DNA of 49,542 nt, from the NCBI GenBank assembly GCA_964508055.1, contig CAZDRI010000009.1:1-49542 (forward strand), read 5' to 3'. Below, piece by piece: positions 34,169-42,630 of the stretch. The stretch's first letter is position 1, and the number at the start of each line of letters is the position of its first letter. This stretch comes from CAZDRI01 sp964508055 (lineage in GTDB: Bacteria; Pseudomonadota; Gammaproteobacteria; PS1; Pseudothioglobaceae). The notes beneath the pieces were generated by a model. That model searched no databases, was not told the DNA's origin, and worked only from the letters and a program-made list of their open reading frames with translations. The position numbers were made by a program, and so were the translations under genes.

Positions 34169-35043
34169 TGATTGCAGTTTTAATGGGTGGTTGGTCGCAA
34201 GAAAGAGAAATATCTTTAAAAAGCGGTGAGGCAGTATATAACTCTCTTAAAGCACAAGGGATTGAGAGTTTTAAATTTGATGTGAAAAAAAATAATTTAG
34301 AGGAACTTTTTAGTAAGAAAATCAGTAAAGCGTTTATTATCTTACATGGTAGGGGCGGAGAAGATGGTTATATACAAAGCGAATTAGAAAAAAGGTATAT
34401 CCCATATACTGGTTCAAAAGTATTTGCATCAAAATTAGCAATGGATAAATTAAGAACAAAAGCAGTATGGGCAAGTAATTCTTTGCCTATCGCCCCTTCA
34501 ATAGAATATAGTGAAGGAATAAAATTTGACGATATTAAATTTACCCTACCTTGGGCTGTTAAACCTATTTTAGAAGGGTCTAGTATAGGCATAAATAAAG
34601 TTGAAAAAAAATCACAATTTATAAAAGCTATTAATAATGCAAAAAAATTTGATAGCAAAATAATGATTGAAAAATGGATAGAAGGTGATGAGTACACAGT
34701 ATCAATTTTAAAAAATCAAGCCTTACCAGTAATAAAAGTAAAGGTTAAAAATGGTTTTTATGATTATGAAGCTAAATATAAATCAAATTCCACTCAGTAT
34801 ATAATCCCATCAGGATTAAGCAAAGAAAAAGAAAAAGAGTTACAAAATTTATCTTTAAAAGCCTTTGATTTGATAAAAGCAAAAGATTGGGGTAGAGTTG
34901 ATATTATGCGTGATAATGATGGAAAACCATATCTTTTAGAATTAAATACAGTACCCGGCATGACATCACATTCTTTAGTGCCAATGGCAGCAAATGCCGC
35001 TGCTATTAGTTTTGATGAGTTGGTATATAAAATACTTAATTAA
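34168..35043 (+). CDS. ddl: D-alanine-D-alanine ligase
   Basis: ATP-grasp enzyme that makes D-Ala-D-Ala for peptidoglycan, 291 residues, the short DdlB type. The N-terminus is VLMGGWSQEREISLKSG. Other features are LHGRGGEDGYIQSELE (about 58-73), PYTGSKVFASKLAMDK, VKPILEGSSIGI (about 131-142), and the metal and ATP site DGKPYLLELNTVPGMTSHSLVP near the C-terminus. It is coupled to murB by a one-base overlap and lies 12 bases before ftsQ. Confidence 0.96.
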   Translation: MIAVLMGGWSQEREISLKSGEAVYNSLKAQGIESFKFDVKKNNLEELFSKKISKAFIILHGRGGEDGYIQSELEKRYIPYTGSKVFASKLAMDKLRTKAVWASNSLPIAPSIEYSEGIKFDDIKFTLPWAVKPILEGSSIGINKVEKKSQFIKAINNAKKFDSKIMIEKWIEGDEYTVSILKNQALPVIKVKVKNGFYDYEAKYKSNSTQYIIPSGLSKEKEKELQNLSLKAFDLIKAKDWGRVDIMRDNDGKPYLLELNTVPGMTSHSLVPMAANAAAISFDELVYKILN

Positions 35044-35055
35044 TAACCATATGTT

Positions 35056-35796
35056 ATGGCGCGCTTTAAAAAAGAAAAAAACTATCTACTTAAACAAAAA
35101 TTTAATAGAAGAAAAAAAACAATAAAATCACTGAAAATATTGTTAGTTTTTATATTTTTTATAACTTCAGTTTGGTTTCTTATTCAGCTAAAAGACATAA
35201 AAAAATTCAAAGTTGATAAGGTTTTTTGGAATATAGAAAATTCCTGTAATATAGAGTTAAATCAAAAAATTGCTAGTGAATTAAAACTAACTATTAAGCC
35301 TTTTTTGGATATTAATTATTTTGAATTAGACTTAAATCAAATTAGAGAGGAATTAGCAAAAAACCCATGGGTGGCTGAGGTAAAAATAAAAAGGCTATTT
35401 TGGAATGATATTAGTATAAATGTTAAATTTCATAAGATCCTTTTAAGATATAACAATGACGGCTATATATCCGATAGGGGTGTACTTTTTAAACCAAATA
35501 TTTATATTGATACTAATGCAGTATTAGCTGTTGGGGTTGATGAAAAGTATAAAGATGTTTTCAATAATTACCTTAATTATCAAAAAATATTAATGCCAAT
35601 TGGTGAGATAATAAAAGTAATAGATGAAAGAGATGTAACAGAACTGACATTAGACTCAAATATTATTTTAAAATTAGGCTATCAATTGCAAATAGAGCGT
35701 TTAAAGCGTTTTATAAAAATATATAAGCAAACTAAATTTAAAGAATATAGTGTAGTTGATATGCGTTATGCTAAAGGTTTTGTTGTTGTTGATTAG
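35056..35796 (+). CDS. ftsQ: cell division protein FtsQ
   Basis: Single-pass inner-membrane divisome protein of 246 residues. A short, very basic cytoplasmic tail is followed by one transmembrane helix (about 28-46). The periplasmic POTRA-like part contains NPWVAEVKIKRLFWNDISINVKFHKILLRY-type sequence (NPWVAEVKIKR, about 104-114), which matches FtsQ/DivIB. It closes the cluster; ftsA and ftsZ, its usual successors, are not here. Its last 26 bases overlap the end of a convergent membrane-protein gene. Confidence 0.9.
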   Translation: MARFKKEKNYLLKQKFNRRKKTIKSLKILLVFIFFITSVWFLIQLKDIKKFKVDKVFWNIENSCNIELNQKIASELKLTIKPFLDINYFELDLNQIREELAKNPWVAEVKIKRLFWNDISINVKFHKILLRYNNDGYISDRGVLFKPNIYIDTNAVLAVGVDEKYKDVFNNYLNYQKILMPIGEIIKVIDERDVTELTLDSNIILKLGYQLQIERLKRFIKIYKQTKFKEYSVVDMRYAKGFVVVD

Positions 35797-36508
35797 CTTT
35801 TTTTATAAGTTCTTGATAGCATAGTGCAATAGAAACAATGCCCCAAACAAGCATAAAAATTTGGATAAAATTAATAAAAATAGCGCCAAATATATTAGCA
35901 CCTAGTAAATTTAGTATTAGATTACTAATTACAAGAATTAGTAAAGGAAATCCAGCTAAGATGATTATTAATTGGGGCATTTGACCTTTGGTTAATTCCC
36001 ATATTGTCTGAAATCTAACAGCTGTATTTGTTGATATTGCAGGTAGAGCTAAGCTTAACCTAATCAATATATAATAGGATATAAAAATAGAAATAAAGGT
36101 AGTTACACTATTAGTTTGAGCAAACAAAAGCATCAATAAAGATATTAGCACTATGTTTACGAAAAATATAAAACTTATAATAAAAATAATCCAGCTATAA
36201 AATTTTAAAACTTGGCTATTAGGGAATAATATCCCAAATAAAGGTATAGAATCATCACCTAATATTACCATTCTATGGATATTTACAGACAGTATGCTAT
36301 AAAGAAGTAAATTTACTAAAGCTAATATAATTATTTCAAACATAAATTCTTGTGGTGCTTCAATAAAACTAGTTAGGTCAAAAGCAAAGTTAGTTAATAA
36401 AAATATACTGCCAATAGGAAAAAGTGATATTTGAATAATCTTTTTCCATTTAATAGTAATAATGCCAAAACAAGCAAGTAATATTTTTTTAATTGGTAAA
36501 CTAATCAT
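35771..36508 (-). CDS. multi-pass membrane protein, function unknown
   Basis: 245-residue protein with about six hydrophobic helices (around 20-40, 57-78, 102-130, 138-155, 177-200 and 210-230). Between helices lie few charged residues apart from IRLSLALPAIS and a TIWELTKGQMPQLI stretch. The C-terminal tail is glutamine-rich (KKANQQQQNL). I cannot assign a known family. It begins 6 bases after nusB and is the last gene of the ribE-ribBX-ribH-nusB run, taking the place that thiL has in many relatives. Its 3' end overlaps ftsQ tail to tail. Confidence 0.8.
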   Translation of the reverse strand: MISLPIKKILLACFGIITIKWKKIIQISLFPIGSIFLLTNFAFDLTSFIEAPQEFMFEIIILALVNLLLYSILSVNIHRMVILGDDSIPLFGILFPNSQVLKFYSWIIFIISFIFFVNIVLISLLMLLFAQTNSVTTFISIFISYYILIRLSLALPAISTNTAVRFQTIWELTKGQMPQLIIILAGFPLLILVISNLILNLLGANIFGAIFINFIQIFMLVWGIVSIALCYQELIKKANQQQQNL

Positions 36509-36514
36509 AAAATT

Positions 36515-36937
36515 TCAGCTATTTTTTATCTCTAAACTTCTAATATCCTGAGCTAACTTATCTAATATAGCATTTATATACTTATGGCTTTTTTCAGCAC
36601 CATATATTTTTGCTAATTCAATTGCTTCATTGATAACAACCTTATAAGGTATCTCAATTTTGTATAAAAATTCATAACAGCTAAGTAGTAAAATGGCATG
36701 TTCAGTATAGCCTAATTCCTCAACATCTTTATCATCTAAAAAAGAGTTAATTATTTTATTTAGATTATCAATATCTTTGCTAATACCAATTAACACTTCT
36801 TTAAAATAGCCTCTACTAATCCTATCTTTTTTATTTGCTAAAAACTGATTTTTAATATCATCTAAGTCATCCCCTCCAAGCCGCCATTGATATAATGCTT
36901 GAACAATTCTAGCCCTAGTGCGTTGTTTAGGAGTCAT
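36515..36937 (-). CDS. nusB: transcription antitermination factor NusB
   Basis: All-alpha RNA-binding protein that acts with NusE/S10 in rRNA antitermination, 140 residues. The arginine-rich N-terminus (TPKQRTRARIVQALYQW), the DVEELGYTEHAILLLSCYEFLY-type middle (about 69-92) and the PYKVVINEAIELAKIYGAEKSHKYINAILDKLA end (IPYKVVINEAIELAK) are characteristic. It follows ribH by 24 bases, the common riboflavin-nusB grouping. Confidence 0.95.
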   Translation of the reverse strand: MTPKQRTRARIVQALYQWRLGGDDLDDIKNQFLANKKDRISRGYFKEVLIGISKDIDNLNKIINSFLDDKDVEELGYTEHAILLLSCYEFLYKIEIPYKVVINEAIELAKIYGAEKSHKYINAILDKLAQDIRSLEIKNS

Positions 36938-36961
36938 TTTATTACTGAATAACAGTTGCTA

Positions 36962-37423
36962 TTATATTTTTTTCAAAAGGTTAATCATCTCAATTACCGA
37001 CATAGCAGCCTCAACTCCTTTGTTGCCGTGTTTAGTCCCAGCTCTTTCTATAGCTTGTTCAATAGTATCTACAGTAAGTATTCCAAAGGCAACTGGGGTG
37101 TCATATTTATTTATAAGATTAGCTAAACCTTTTACGCATTCTCCAGCAACATATTCAAAATGTGGAGTACCACCACGGATCACACAGCCTAATGCTACAA
37201 TACCATCATATTTATTAGCATCAAGAGCTTTTTTTGTAACTAAAGGTATCTCAAAAGCACCAGGTGCATAAATTAAATCAATTTCATCATCTTTTAATCC
37301 ATGACGAATAAGAGTATCTTTAGCACCAGATATTAAATTTTCAACAATAAACGAATTAAAGCGACTAGCTACTAATGCTATTTTTTTATTATTTAATGTT
37401 AATTCACCTGCAATTATTTTCAT
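36962..37423 (-). CDS. ribH: 6,7-dimethyl-8-ribityllumazine synthase
   Basis: Next-to-last step of riboflavin synthesis, an icosahedral-capsid or pentameric enzyme of 153 residues. ALVASRFNSFIVENLISGA (substrate loop), YAPGAFEIPLVTKKAL (about 50-65), VALGCVIRGGTPHFEYVAGE (catalytic His about 88) and the PVAFGILT strand are all visible. Its first 20 bases overlap the end of ribBX. Confidence 0.97.
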   Translation of the reverse strand: MKIIAGELTLNNKKIALVASRFNSFIVENLISGAKDTLIRHGLKDDEIDLIYAPGAFEIPLVTKKALDANKYDGIVALGCVIRGGTPHFEYVAGECVKGLANLINKYDTPVAFGILTVDTIEQAIERAGTKHGNKGVEAAMSVIEMINLLKKI

Positions 37424-38498
37424 TTTTCACCTCTATATATTTTTCTACTTTTAGACCAAAACCTTTTAGACCATATAATTTTCTTTTACTACCTATGATA
37501 TTCATTTTTTTAATGCCTAATGCAGATAGTATCTGCGCACCAACTCCATAGGTTTTAAAATCATCTCTTTGTTGATTAGAGTTTACTATATTATTTGCAA
37601 TTTCTAAAACTGTTTGATTACTTTGCTTTCTTAGTAATAAGAATACTCCCTTATCAGAATTAGCTATTTTTCTAACTGCAGTATCTATATCAATATGAGA
37701 ATTTTTCTTGCCTAAGATATCATTAAGAGTATTTTCCATATGGACTCTTACTAAAACTGCATCACCATCTTTAATATTGCCTTTCACTAAAGCTAAGTGA
37801 ACATAATTATGAATAGTATCTAAAAAAGATACTAGTTTAAAATTACCATATTTAGTATCTATATTTTTTTCACTTACTAATTCTATGGTTTTTTCATTTT
37901 CAATGCGATAGCTGATTAAATCTTCAATAGTGCCAAGTTTTAAACTATGTTTTCTAGCAAATTTTTCTAAATCATCTCTTCTTGCCATTGAACCATCCTC
38001 ATTTAATATTTCTACTATAACAGAGCTTGGCTCAAATCCTGCAAGCCTTGACAAATCACATCCTGCTTCAGTGTGCCCTGCACGAGTTAGCACCCCGCCT
38101 TGCTCCGCCATTAAAGGAAATATATGACCAGGTTGGACTATATCTTCCGCCTTAGCATTTTTAGCAACTGCAGCAAGTATTGTTTTAGCCCTATCAGTAG
38201 CTGATATACCGGTAGTAACACCTTTAGCTGCTTCAATAGAAACTGTGAAATTAGTATTATGTACTGAATTATTCTTACCAACCATAAGTGGCAGTTTTAG
38301 TTTTTCACATCTTTTTTTTGACAAAGTAAGACAAATAAGGCCTCGTCCATATGTAGCCATAAAGTTAATAACTTTAGGAGTAACTTTTTCAGCAGCAATA
38401 ATTAAATCCCCTTCATTTTCTCTATCTTCATCATCAAGGAGAATTATCATTTTGCCTTTTTTATAGTCTTCAATAATTTCTGCAATTGGACTTATCAT
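37404..38498 (-). CDS. ribBX: DHBP synthase with degenerate GCHII-like domain (RibBX)
   Basis: The N-terminal 200 residues are 3,4-dihydroxy-2-butanone-4-phosphate synthase (RibB), with LDDEDRENEGDL (about 21-32), the metal and substrate residues, and TRAGHTEAGCDL (about 137-148). The C-terminal part (about 206-364) has the fold region of GTP cyclohydrolase II. The expected zinc cysteines and the HSECLTGD-type start are absent; at that place the sequence is VRVHMENTLNDILG. The second domain should therefore not hydrolyse GTP, and a separate ribA is needed elsewhere. Such RibBX proteins are known in other proteobacteria. The 364-residue gene sits between ribE (50 bases) and ribH (overlap). Confidence 0.92.
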   Translation of the reverse strand: MISPIAEIIEDYKKGKMIILLDDEDRENEGDLIIAAEKVTPKVINFMATYGRGLICLTLSKKRCEKLKLPLMVGKNNSVHNTNFTVSIEAAKGVTTGISATDRAKTILAAVAKNAKAEDIVQPGHIFPLMAEQGGVLTRAGHTEAGCDLSRLAGFEPSSVIVEILNEDGSMARRDDLEKFARKHSLKLGTIEDLISYRIENEKTIELVSEKNIDTKYGNFKLVSFLDTIHNYVHLALVKGNIKDGDAVLVRVHMENTLNDILGKKNSHIDIDTAVRKIANSDKGVFLLLRKQSNQTVLEIANNIVNSNQQRDDFKTYGVGAQILSALGIKKMNIIGSKRKLYGLKGFGLKVEKYIEVKNENNCR

Positions 38499-38548
38499 AA
38501 GTTTTTTTATTTTTTATAAGTAACCATTTTGTTTTAGAAATTGTATAT

Positions 38549-39160
38549 TTATACCTTTATCACTATTGTATCGGTTGCAATTAATTTTTCTAAATAGCGG
38601 GCAATTATATCCACTTCTATATTTACTTCATCGTTTATATTTAATAAATGAAAAATTGTATTATTCAAAGTATAAGGAATTATATTAATTGAAAAAACAT
38701 CATTTTTCACTTTATTTACAGTTAAACTTACTCCATCTATAGTTATAGAGCCTTTTCTAGCAATGTATTTTATTAGATTTTGAGGGGCTTGAATATCGTA
38801 TCTTATTGATTCTCCGTCTTTTTTAGAGCTAATTATCTTCCCAATTGCATCAATATGCCCAGTAACTATATGACCATCTAAACCTTGATTTATACTTAAT
38901 GCCATCTCTAAATTTACTTTATCGCCAACATTTAGACTTTTAAAGTTAGTGCAATTTATAGTTTCTTTTGAAACATCAGCACTAAAACTATCTTTTTCTA
39001 TTTTTGTAGTTGTAAGACATACTCCATTTACAGCAATACTAGCGCCAACACTTTTAGAATGTATATCTAAATCTTTGGCTTTTATTGTAACTATAATGCC
39101 GTTTTTAACATTTCTTTTATAAACTATTATTCCAACAGCTTGGATAATTCCTGTAAACAT
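38549..39160 (-). CDS. ribE: riboflavin synthase alpha chain
   Basis: Dismutates two lumazine molecules to riboflavin, 203 residues with two repeats of the lumazine-binding barrel. The hallmark MFTGIIQAVG start is present, with SIAVNGVCLT in the first half (about 41-50) and SITIDGVSLTV in the second (about 137-147). The GLDGHIVTGHID stretch links the halves. It is the first rib gene here, and no ribD precedes it. No FMN riboswitch elements could be seen in the upstream 170 bases. Confidence 0.96.
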   Translation of the reverse strand: MFTGIIQAVGIIVYKRNVKNGIIVTIKAKDLDIHSKSVGASIAVNGVCLTTTKIEKDSFSADVSKETINCTNFKSLNVGDKVNLEMALSINQGLDGHIVTGHIDAIGKIISSKKDGESIRYDIQAPQNLIKYIARKGSITIDGVSLTVNKVKNDVFSINIIPYTLNNTIFHLLNINDEVNIEVDIIARYLEKLIATDTIVIKV

Positions 39161-39288
39161 ATTTTTTATTTTTGTGTAAAGAATAAAAAATTATACCTAA
39201 CAATAACTCTGTAAAAAATGCTCTATGTATTTTTCAATACTCTAAATTAAGCTAAGGTAACTGTATTGGATAGAAAATAGAAGGAGAA

Positions 39289-39309
39289 TTGAAAAGATAA
39301 TATTTTCAA
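39289..39309. repeat. short hairpin near tRNA-Val
   Basis: TTGAAAA (39289-39295) pairs with TTTTCAA (39303-39309) with a 7-base loop, and a run of seven T follows soon after on the plus strand. It lies about 20 bases beyond the 3' end of tRNA-Val and may mark its transcript end. The orientation of the T-run does not favour this strongly. The rest of the 39161-39329 gap shows no gene. Confidence 0.25.
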
Positions 39310-39329
39310 GACCCTTTTTTTAATATAAT

Positions 39330-39406
39330 TGGTAGTCGCGAGTGGATTCGAACCACCGACTCCCACCATGTCAAGGTGGTGCTCTAACCAGCTGAGCTAC
39401 GCGACT
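39330..39406 (-). tRNA. tRNA-Val (anticodon GAC)
   Basis: The 77-nucleotide cloverleaf is complete on the minus strand. The acceptor stem pairs AGTCGCG with CGCGACT, the D-arm has GCTCAGCTGGTTAGAGC, the anticodon stem-loop is CCACC-TTGACAT-GGTGG with anticodon GAC, and the T-arm contains GGTTCGAATCC. The CCA end is encoded. It resembles enterobacterial tRNA-Val(GAC) closely and reads GUC and GUU codons. It stands alone between clpS and ribE. Confidence 0.97.
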
Positions 39407-39420
39407 AAAACACCAATTCT

Positions 39421-39447
39421 AACATAGAATATTGCTGTATGCGTCAA
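39421..39447 (-). promoter_or_regulatory. candidate promoter for tRNA-Val
   Basis: On the minus strand TTGACG (39442-39447) is followed after 15 bases by TATGTT (39421-39426), and the mature tRNA begins 14 bases later. The -35 match is good. The short spacer lowers confidence. Confidence 0.35.
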
Positions 39448-39514
39448 ATGCATATTGCACTTGTGTTTTTAATAACAATATAAATTAATAAATCTATTTC
39501 AACAAAGAGCTTCA

Positions 39515-39814
39515 CTATTTATTGCATTCCCGCATAATACACATTAATGGTTGAGAATTTTTCCTAGCATAGCTTATAACTTGATTAACTTTTGTATTAG
39601 CAACATCAAAGCTATAAACTCCGCAAACAGCCTCGCCAGACATATGAATTGTAAGCATAAGTTTTTTAGAAGCTATTTTATCTTTATTAAAAAATATTCG
39701 TATAACTTCAACTACAAAATCCATTGTTGAATAATCATCATTTAATAGCACCACTTCAAATTTTGAAGGTGGAGATATTTTTTGTTTTTGTTTATCTTTT
39801 AAAACTTCTGTCAT
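39515..39814 (-). CDS. clpS: ClpA adaptor ClpS
   Basis: Adaptor that delivers N-degron substrates to ClpAP, 99 residues. It has the disordered basic N-terminus, FEVVLLNDDYSTMDFVVEVI (about 19-38) with the N-end-rule pocket residues (N26, D27, D28 and nearby), and IHMSGEAVCGVYSFDVA (His about 57). It lies 5 bases after lptG in the same direction rather than next to clpA, which is 3.5 kb away. Confidence 0.95.
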   Translation of the reverse strand: MTEVLKDKQKQKISPPSKFEVVLLNDDYSTMDFVVEVIRIFFNKDKIASKKLMLTIHMSGEAVCGVYSFDVANTKVNQVISYARKNSQPLMCIMRECNK

Positions 39815-39819
39815 TTTTA

Positions 39820-40905
39820 TTATTTTAAAGAAACACGATACAATGTAAACGAAGCTATTAGAAAAATTATAAATGTAGGCATAAAAGCACCTAAGAAAGA
39901 ATTATAGCCATAAAACAAAGTGCTTTGCGAACTTAGTTTAGATATAAGTTGAAAAAAAACACTTAAAATAATGCCTATAAAAACTTTTTTACCTATACCT
40001 TTATCTCTTATTGACCCAAACACAAAAGGTATAGCTAAAAGTATCATAACTATTAAAGTAACAGGCATTAGTACTCTAGAATAAAACTCAATTTCATAAA
40101 TATCTGCTTGTATTTTATTTTTATTTAAAAAGGTTATTTGATTATATAACTCTATTATTGATAAGTTTTTAGGTGGTTGGGTAATATTCTCTAAAACTAT
40201 AGTATCAAAAGATGCAATTATTGATTTTTTATTAGATTTTTTATATATGACTTCTCTTACATCTAATCCTTTATTTATGAATGTGTAATTTTCAGTGTTA
40301 TTAGAAATAAGATTTTTATCATCATAACTAACTTTCTCACTATAAGTAACATCATCAAGTTTGCTATTATCAGAAGTCTTAAATAAGGTAACACCAGTTA
40401 AAACTTTATTATTAAGATTATTCTGTACATTGATAAACTTATTCTTATCCCGCATCCAAAACCCATGTTTACCAACTAGCGTGATATTTTTATTTAAAGC
40501 CTTTGCTTTTCTGAGGTTTGCTATGCTATTAAATTTTGGAGCAACAAGCTCTCCAATTAAAATTATAAATATTACAAATATTAGTCCTGCTTTTAAAGTT
40601 TTAATAACAATTCCATTTATGCTAATACCCGCACTTCTTAAAACTATAAGCTCACTACTATTTGCAAGACTACCTAAGCCTAATATTACACCTAATAAAA
40701 TAATTACAGGTGATAACGCATAAAGATTTTGAGGCATAGTTAAGATTACATATTCTAATAAATTTATAAACTTATAATTCTCTATCCCAAGCATAGGGAC
40801 CTCAGCTAAAAAAGAAAAAAATGAGTAAATACTTATAAGTACCGCCAGTGTAGCTAAAGTATGGCTAAATAGAGTTTTAATAATGTATTTATCAATGATT
40901 TTCAT
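39820..40905 (-). CDS. lptG: LPS export permease LptG
   Basis: Inner-membrane permease of the LptB2FG complex that extracts lipopolysaccharide, 361 residues with six helices. Three are at the N-terminus (IIDKYIIKTLFSHTLATLAVLI start), then a periplasmic jellyroll region with GFWMRDKNKFINV (about 147-159), and three more at the C-terminus. The WMRD motif points to LptG rather than LptF. lptF is not adjacent, although lptFG are usually paired. The start is ATG, divergent from guaA with 31 bases between. Confidence 0.9.
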   Translation of the reverse strand: MKIIDKYIIKTLFSHTLATLAVLISIYSFFSFLAEVPMLGIENYKFINLLEYVILTMPQNLYALSPVIILLGVILGLGSLANSSELIVLRSAGISINGIVIKTLKAGLIFVIFIILIGELVAPKFNSIANLRKAKALNKNITLVGKHGFWMRDKNKFINVQNNLNNKVLTGVTLFKTSDNSKLDDVTYSEKVSYDDKNLISNNTENYTFINKGLDVREVIYKKSNKKSIIASFDTIVLENITQPPKNLSIIELYNQITFLNKNKIQADIYEIEFYSRVLMPVTLIVMILLAIPFVFGSIRDKGIGKKVFIGIILSVFFQLISKLSSQSTLFYGYNSFLGAFMPTFIIFLIASFTLYRVSLK

Positions 40906-40936
40906 TTAAAATGCTAATAAAAACTTAATTTTTATA

Positions 40937-42511
40937 ATGATTAGTATACAACAACATAAAATCTTAATTTTAGATTTTGGTTCACAATATAGCCAATTAA
41001 TAGCTAGAAGAATAAGAGAAATAGGGGTTTATTGTGAAATACACCCCTTTGATATAGATGTAGGAACAATCCAAGAATATAACCCTAAAGGAATTATATT
41101 ATCTGGGGGCCCTGATAACATAACTCTTGATAATGCACCAAAAATCCCAGATATTGTTTTTAATTTAAATATTCCAATTTTGGGTATTTGTTACGGTATG
41201 CAAGCTATGGCTGTGCAACTTGGTGGGAGTGCAACATCTGCTGAAAAACACGAATATGGTTTTGCAAAAATTAGAGCTAGAAGCCATAGCTCATTATTAA
41301 AGAACATTGAAGATGAAGTTAATCATTTTGGTCATGGACTCTTGGATGTCTGGATGAGTCATGGTATAAAAGTTAACTCCTTACCTAAAGGTTTTAAAAA
41401 AATTGCTAGTAGTGATAATTGTGAAATAGCTGGATTTGCTGATGAGGATAAAAAATATTATGGGCTGCAATTCCACCCTGAAGTAACACATACTATACAA
41501 GGCAAGAGGATATTAGCAAGATTTGTGGTAAAAATATGTAATTGCACTACAAATTGGACAACTGATAATATCATACAAGATTTAATAGAAAAACTAAGAA
41601 AGCAAATAATTAATAATAAAGTATTACTTGGTCTATCAGGAGGAGTTGATTCATCAGTGGTGGCTGCTCTATTACATCAAGCAATAGGTGATAATCTTGT
41701 TTGTGCCTTTGTTGATAATGGTCTTTTACGCTTAAATGAAGGCGATGAGGTTATGGACATCTTTAATAAAAATATGGGTATTAATGTAATAAAAGTAAAT
41801 GCTGAAAAAAAATTTTTAGATGCATTAAAAAATGAAAAAAACCCAGAGAAAAAGCGCAAAATTATTGGTCATACTTTTATTGATGTGTTTAGTGATGAAG
41901 CTGAAAAACTAAAGAATATTAAGTTTTTAGCACAAGGCACAATTTATCCTGATGTCATAGAATCTGCAAGTTCTAAAACTAAAAAAGCTAAGGTAATTAA
42001 ATCACATCATAATGTGGGAGGCTTACCAGAAGATATGCACTTTGAATTAGTTGAGCCTTTGAAAGAATTATTTAAAGACGAGGTTAGAGCTATAGGTGTT
42101 AAATTAGGCTTACCGGCTAAAATGTTATACAGGCACCCTTTTCCAGGACCTGGTTTAGCTGTTAGAATCTTAGGGGATATAAAAAAAGAATACATTGATA
42201 TTTTACGCCTAGCTGATAATATTTTTATATCTGAACTTTATAAAAACGACTTGTACGATAAGGTTAGTCAAGCTTTTGCAGTATTTTTAGGTGTTAAATC
42301 TGTTGGGGTTACAGGCGACGAAAGAAGATATAGTTATGTCATAGCATTAAGAGCAGTAGAAACTGTTGATTTTATGACTGCAAAATGGGCAAAATTACCT
42401 TATGAATTTTTGGATATTGTCTCAAATCGTATTATTAATGAAATCCCAAATATTTCTCGTGTGGTATATGATATATCAGGAAAACCACCAGCAACTATAG
42501 AATGGGAATAG
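40937..42511 (+). CDS. guaA: GMP synthase (glutamine-hydrolysing)
   Basis: Converts XMP to GMP, 524 residues. The class I glutaminase domain has ILDFGSQYSQLIARRIRE, the nucleophile elbow GICYGMQ (Cys about 83), and FHPEVTHT with catalytic His and Glu. The ATP pyrophosphatase P-loop is LSGGVDSSVVAAL (about 235-247), followed by the dimerisation domain with PFPGPGLAVRILG and the end DISGKPPATIEWE. Normal in length and domain order. guaB is not adjacent. It ends before a hairpin terminator. Confidence 0.98.
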   Translation: MISIQQHKILILDFGSQYSQLIARRIREIGVYCEIHPFDIDVGTIQEYNPKGIILSGGPDNITLDNAPKIPDIVFNLNIPILGICYGMQAMAVQLGGSATSAEKHEYGFAKIRARSHSSLLKNIEDEVNHFGHGLLDVWMSHGIKVNSLPKGFKKIASSDNCEIAGFADEDKKYYGLQFHPEVTHTIQGKRILARFVVKICNCTTNWTTDNIIQDLIEKLRKQIINNKVLLGLSGGVDSSVVAALLHQAIGDNLVCAFVDNGLLRLNEGDEVMDIFNKNMGINVIKVNAEKKFLDALKNEKNPEKKRKIIGHTFIDVFSDEAEKLKNIKFLAQGTIYPDVIESASSKTKKAKVIKSHHNVGGLPEDMHFELVEPLKELFKDEVRAIGVKLGLPAKMLYRHPFPGPGLAVRILGDIKKEYIDILRLADNIFISELYKNDLYDKVSQAFAVFLGVKSVGVTGDERRYSYVIALRAVETVDFMTAKWAKLPYEFLDIVSNRIINEIPNISRVVYDISGKPPATIEWE

Positions 42512-42534
42512 TAAGTTCTAAAACTGGGGCTATT

Positions 42535-42564
42535 GCACACTAATAAATTAATAAAATAGTGTGC
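42535..42564. terminator. terminator hairpin between guaA and surE
   Basis: GCACACTA (42535-42542) and TAGTGTGC (42557-42564) are exact reverse complements across a 14-base AT-rich loop, 23 bases after the guaA stop. A T-containing tail (TTATTAGTTTATTT) follows. It lies between convergent guaA and surE and could serve both. Confidence 0.55.
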
Positions 42565-42630
42565 TTATTAGTTTATTTGATGATTTTTGAAAGTTAGCAT
42601 ACATGGGTTTAAATTGCATTTATGATTCTG

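Noticed and set aside
39161..39329. FMN riboswitch or small RNA upstream of ribE
   Set aside because: None of the conserved GC-rich FMN aptamer segments could be found; only a short AT-rich hairpin is present.
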